A stretch of 64,000 nt of DNA from Paenibacillus lactis. GTDB taxonomy: Bacteria; Bacillota; Bacilli; Paenibacillales; Paenibacillaceae. Below are positions 60,566 through 64,000 of the stretch, piece by piece. Where the stretch lies: positions 62,001-126,000 of the forward strand of contig NZ_JAGGKI010000004.1 in assembly GCF_017873605.1 (NCBI RefSeq), read 5' to 3'. How positions within the stretch are numbered: position 1 is the first letter of the stretch; each line of letters begins with the position of its first letter. Both the position numbers and the translations under genes were made by a program. The notes beneath the pieces are model-generated. The model searched no databases and was not told where the DNA came from. It worked only from the letters and a program-made list of their open reading frames with translations.

Positions 60566-62545
60566 TTACATGACGCGCTTGAACATTTTCTCCAAATCGT
60601 ACGGGGAGAAGGAGACGACAATCGGTCGTCCGTGCGGGCAGGTATACGGCTGCCGGCATTCGGCCAAACGCCGGATCAGCGTCATGGCCTCCTGCTCGGT
60701 CAGCTTCTGGTTCGCTTTAATCGAGGCTTTGCAGGAGCACATGATCGAGGAAGCTTCCCTTAGCTTGGCAATATCGATGTGCCGCTCGTTCAGCACCCAC
60801 TCGGCCATTTCCTCGATCAACGCTTTCTCATCGCCTTTCGGGAACCAGAACGGATGGGAACGGACCAGGAAGGTGTTCCCTCCGAAAAATTCCATGTATA
60901 CGCCGGCCTTCTCGAACCAATGCAAGCGTTCCTTCACCTTCTCCGTTTCCGAAGGCGTGAACTCCAGCGTTATCGGCAGCAGCAGCTCTTGCGAGGCATC
61001 CGCAGGCTTGCCGAATTGCTCATAGTAGTATTCGTAGTTAATGCGCTCATGAGCCGCGTGCTGGTCGATCAGATACAGGCCGGTCTCATTTTGCGCGATA
61101 ATATAGGTTCCATGATGCTGCCCGATATAGGTTAGCTGCGGAAACGGCGGAATGTCCGGAGCCGGGCCCGATGCCGCCGCCATCCATTCCTTCGTGACGG
61201 CCGGCACATTGGCCGATCTGCGATCCGCCGCACGGTCCTCATAGCTTGGCTTCGAAGGATACGCGGCCGCCGCAGCCGTTTCCCTCATCTGCGGCTGCTG
61301 TGCAGTCCATTCCTTGTAGTCTCCGGAAGAGCCCGTTACGGATTCTTGCAGCGAATCCGGTCTCGGCGCCGTCTCCCGCCGGAATTCACGCCCAGAAGAT
61401 TCACCCGGGGGCTTGCCGCCCAAGCCGTCTTGAGGGATCTCCGCACGCTCCCCGCGAGCCGGCGCTCCATAGGATGGAGCAGGAAAATTCAGCTGCTCCT
61501 GGATAAAAGCGTTATCGCTCTTGCCGATCGTTTGCTTAGCCGGGCGCGGAATGAGGATCTCCTGCCGGAGCACATTCCGAACCGCTTCTTCTATGAACGA
61601 GAACAGCTCCGGCTCCTTGCTGAAGCGGACCTCCAGCTTGGACGGATGGACGTTTACGTCGATTAGCGACGGGTGCATCGACAGCTGAAGCACGACGAGC
61701 GGGTACCGGTTGATCGGCAGGAGCGTATGGTATCCCTTCAGCACCGCCTGCATCAGACCGTAGTTTCGAATATATCGTCCATTGACGATCAAGGACATGC
61801 CGTTCCGGTTGGCTCTGGTAAAATCAGGGCGGCTAATATACCCCTGAAGAGTATAGTCCATATTCTCCGCTTCGATTTTCATCATCGCTTTCGCGGATTG
61901 CGTGCCGTAAATGGCCGCGATGACCTGCAAAGCATCTCCGTTTCCGAGCGTCTGCAGGAGAGTGTTGCCGTTATGGCGCAGCGTGAACGCGATATCCGGT
62001 CTCGACAGCGCCAAGCGGTACATATAATCGGAAATATGGCCCAGCTCCGTTTGAATCGTCTTCATATATTTCAGCCTTGCCGGCGTGTTGTAAAACAATT
62101 CCCTGACAAGGAAATCCGTCCCTTTAGGCGCAGCGGTCTCTTCGTTCACACGCAGGTTGCCGCCCTCGATTTCGATTTTACGCCCGCGGCCGTCCTGTTC
62201 ATTCGACGTCACGACGCGCACCTTGGACACCGCCGCGATCGAAGGGAGCGCTTCGCCCCGAAATCCGAGGCTGATGATCTGGAACAGATCTCGCCCCTCG
62301 GCAATCTTGCTCGTCGCATGCCGGTAGAAGGCGGTCTCGCAATCGTCGGGATCGATGCCGGAGCCGTTATCCGTTACGCGGATGCTGTCCAGGCCGCCTT
62401 CCTCGACGGCCACGTCGATTCTCGTGCTGCCGGCATCGATCGCGTTCTCCACAAGCTCCTTCACCACGGAGGCAGGCCGTTCAACCACCTCACCGGCTGC
62501 AATCTGGTTCGCAATATGCTCGTCCAATACGCGAATTTTTCCCAT
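60566..62545 (-). CDS. mutL: DNA mismatch repair protein MutL
   Basis: 659 residues. N-terminal GHKL ATPase: IAAGEVVERPASVVKELVENAIDAG near residue 15, VTDNGSGI near 57, FRGEALPSIAAVS near 94. A Pro/Ser/Gln-rich linker (about 340-450) joins the C-terminal dimerisation domain, which has the endonuclease motif DQHAAHERINYEYY near 495 and the zinc-binding SIMCSCKAS and CPHGRPI sites. So it is a nicking, MutH-independent MutL, the usual type in Gram-positives. It follows mutS after a 278-bp spacer containing repeats. Confidence 0.96.
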   Translation of the reverse strand: MGKIRVLDEHIANQIAAGEVVERPASVVKELVENAIDAGSTRIDVAVEEGGLDSIRVTDNGSGIDPDDCETAFYRHATSKIAEGRDLFQIISLGFRGEALPSIAAVSKVRVVTSNEQDGRGRKIEIEGGNLRVNEETAAPKGTDFLVRELFYNTPARLKYMKTIQTELGHISDYMYRLALSRPDIAFTLRHNGNTLLQTLGNGDALQVIAAIYGTQSAKAMMKIEAENMDYTLQGYISRPDFTRANRNGMSLIVNGRYIRNYGLMQAVLKGYHTLLPINRYPLVVLQLSMHPSLIDVNVHPSKLEVRFSKEPELFSFIEEAVRNVLRQEILIPRPAKQTIGKSDNAFIQEQLNFPAPSYGAPARGERAEIPQDGLGGKPPGESSGREFRRETAPRPDSLQESVTGSSGDYKEWTAQQPQMRETAAAAAYPSKPSYEDRAADRRSANVPAVTKEWMAAASGPAPDIPPFPQLTYIGQHHGTYIIAQNETGLYLIDQHAAHERINYEYYYEQFGKPADASQELLLPITLEFTPSETEKVKERLHWFEKAGVYMEFFGGNTFLVRSHPFWFPKGDEKALIEEMAEWVLNERHIDIAKLREASSIMCSCKASIKANQKLTEQEAMTLIRRLAECRQPYTCPHGRPIVVSFSPYDLEKMFKRVM

Positions 62546-62667
62546 GATCCCCTACCTCCGTTTCCTTGCTGTATTTAAATGCAATTTCGTCTTATAAACT
62601 GCAGGCTCAATTACCATTACTTACTTCGTGAACAAAACTTCTGTAATTACAGCGCAGCTTTCACTAG

Positions 62668-62700
62668 AATGTGACTACAATGTGACTACAATGTAGCTAA
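62668..62700. repeat. Three-copy 11-bp tandem repeat in the mutS-mutL spacer
   Basis: AATGTGACTAC occurs at 62668-62678 and 62679-62689, then a degenerate third copy to 62700. Confidence 0.75.
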
Positions 62701-62703
62701 GAT

Positions 62704-62791
62704 TGCAAAACAGCTTTGGGTCACAATGGAGCTCTGTGCAGCTGCTAATACTTTGAGCCTCAATGCAAATCAGCTTTGAATCACAATGCAG
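62704..62791. repeat. Pair of 28-bp direct repeats in the mutS-mutL spacer
   Basis: TGCAAAACAGCTTTGGGTCA at 62704 and TGCAAATCAGCTTTGAATCA at 62764 begin two copies that continue with CAATGgAG/CAATGcAG, 60 bp apart and over 80 percent identical. Confidence 0.75.
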
Positions 62792-62823
62792 ACTGGTTAC
62801 GATTGCGATTCGGCTAATCACCG

Positions 62824-64000
62824 CTACATATCCTTCGCCTTCATCTTCAGATCATTTAATAGCTGCATCGCTTGCAGCGGCGTCATATTCATCAGGTCTG
62901 CACCCTTCACCGCTTCGATGAGCGCCCGAACGGACGGATCCTGCGAAGCGGAGGCGCCTGCCTCCTCAAAAGCCGCTTTCTCCTTGCCGATTGCGGCATT
63001 TTGCGGCTCTCTGACAGCCTCATCGTCAAAAATCGAGAGCTGAATCACCTCTCCGGTTCTGCCGTTTTCGCGGCTCTCAAGGCTTTCTGATCCTGCCCTC
63101 GCCAATGGCTCAGCTGCCTCCACCGCTTCCCTGACAACGTCATGCTGTCGCGTGTTGGCATAACCTCCTACAGTGCCTCCTTGTGCTGATTCGATACGCT
63201 GGAGCGCAGCGCCATGCTCGGAAGCGACAGCGGCCAAGGAAGCCTGCTCCAAGCCCTGCAGCAGTCCGTAGGCACGATCGATGATGCTGCCCGGAAGACC
63301 TGCCAGCCGTGCGCAGTATATGCCGTAGCTGCTGTCGGCGGCGCCAGGAATCAGCTTGCGCAGAAAATGCACCTTGTCCCCGCTTTCCTGAACGGCCATC
63401 GAATAGTTGCTAAGCCCCTTAAGGCTTTCCTGCAGATGGGCCAGCTCATGGAAATGCGTCGACACAAGCGCCTTACAGCCGATATGGTCATGCACATATT
63501 CGATCACGGCTTGGGCGATCGCCATCCCCTCGCTCGTGGAGGTTCCCCGTCCCAGCTCGTCAATAATGATGAGGCTTCGGGGCGTCGCCTTCTCGGTCAT
63601 GACCTGAATATCGGCCATCTCCACCATGAAGGTGCTCTGGCCTCCGATCAGATCGTCAGCGGCCCCGATCCGGGTAAAGATGCGGTCAACCAGCGGAATG
63701 ACAGCGCGCTCCGCCGGCACGAAGCAGCCGATCTGGGCCAGAATCGACAGCAGCGCAACCTGGCGCATATACGTGCTTTTTCCCGCCATGTTCGGACCGG
63801 TGATCAGCAGGATGGAAGAACCCTCCTTGCGCAGCTCCGTTCCATTGGCGATAAATGCCGAATCCTTCATCACCGCCTCCACCACCGGGTGGCGTCCGCC
63901 TTCGACGATATAATCATAGCCATCGCTCAGCTCCGGCTTCACGAACCGGTGCTCCGCACTGACCGCAGCCAGCGACTGATACACATCCATCTCAGCGATT
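62824..64000 (-). CDS. mutS: DNA mismatch repair protein MutS, N-terminus cut by window edge
   Basis: C-terminal 391 codons (plus stop) of MutS; the reading frame continues past 64000 (IAE precedes the internal Met at 63990). Core-domain end IAEMDVYQSLAAVSAEHRFVKPEL, then the ATPase: Walker A LLITGPNMAGKSTYMRQ, Walker B LIIIDELGRGTSTSEG, and the helix-turn-helix YGIYCARLAGLPGSIIDRAYGLLQGLE. A less conserved linker follows and the C-terminus LNDLKMKAKDM closes the beta-clamp-binding part. The mismatch-contact and clamp domains lie outside the window. Confidence 0.95.
   Translation of the reverse strand, partial: IAEMDVYQSLAAVSAEHRFVKPELSDGYDYIVEGGRHPVVEAVMKDSAFIANGTELRKEGSSILLITGPNMAGKSTYMRQVALLSILAQIGCFVPAERAVIPLVDRIFTRIGAADDLIGGQSTFMVEMADIQVMTEKATPRSLIIIDELGRGTSTSEGMAIAQAVIEYVHDHIGCKALVSTHFHELAHLQESLKGLSNYSMAVQESGDKVHFLRKLIPGAADSSYGIYCARLAGLPGSIIDRAYGLLQGLEQASLAAVASEHGAALQRIESAQGGTVGGYANTRQHDVVREAVEAAEPLARAGSESLESRENGRTGEVIQLSIFDDEAVREPQNAAIGKEKAAFEEAGASASQDPSVRALIEAVKGADLMNMTPLQAMQLLNDLKMKAKDM

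Overview
The window looks like the chromosome of a Gram-positive, spore-forming, low-to-moderate GC Firmicute, most likely a Paenibacillus or close relative. The basis is Bacillus-type core genes (lexA-yneA, glnR-glnA, spoVK, hflX, hfq-miaA, mutS-mutL), strong AAGGAGG-type ribosome binding sites, frequent TTG/GTG starts and canonical sigma-A promoters. No rRNA, tRNA, CRISPR array, prophage or insertion sequence was found. Genes are overwhelmingly on the minus strand.

Layout. 1-3.0 kb: topB (cut by the left edge) and an orphan gltD. 3.4-4.8 kb: folA and thyA (thymidylate/folate). 4.9-10 kb: the pdhABCD pyruvate dehydrogenase operon, with a strong promoter bracketed by an 11-bp inverted repeat and a hairpin between pdhA and pdhB. 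10.2-19.2 kb: single genes (esterase, low-molecular-weight phosphatase, UPF0126 membrane protein, thiN, NlpC/P60 hydrolase, an orphan response regulator with a degenerate receiver, a ThiF/MoeB-like E1 enzyme, an APH-fold phosphotransferase preceded by a 33-codon upstream ORF, an ABC-F protein) and a 41-bp tandem repeat.

19.3-30.1 kb: the most interesting region. Ten tightly packed minus-strand genes encode a Tad/Flp-pilus-like machine. In transcription order they are a Ser/Thr kinase fused to a ParA/MinD-like domain, a CpaB-like SAF protein, two further degenerate ParA/TadZ-like proteins, a membrane-anchored CpaF/TadA ATPase, a fused TadB-TadC platform protein, and four small single-span exported proteins that are candidate pilus or pseudopilus subunits. 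No prepilin peptidase is present. The operon has a near-consensus promoter followed at once by a strong hairpin with a U-tract, which looks like a leader attenuator.

30.1-36.5 kb: an FtsJ/RlmM-like methyltransferase, a YlmA-like ABC ATPase, a thioredoxin-like protein, a receiver-like cREC protein, endonuclease IV, an Fpg/Nei glycosylase, a NagD-type HAD phosphatase and RNase Z. 36.6-42.9 kb: metH, mtnD (methionine salvage), a YtkA-like lipoprotein, a HAD hydrolase and a two-TM protein. 43-44.8 kb: the SOS hub, with divergent yneA and lexA sharing an array of LexA boxes. 44.9-47.9 kb: TusA-like and YeeE-like sulfur proteins, then an anti-sigma and an ECF sigma pair. 48.2-64 kb: glnA, glnR, ynbB, hflX, spoVK, two DUF genes, a class A PBP, hfq, miaA, a methyltransferase, mutL and mutS (cut by the right edge). 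Much of this follows the order I recall from Bacillus subtilis, with the PBP and DUF genes inserted between hfq and spoVK and with yneB missing.

All assignments come from reading the sequence; no database searches were run.
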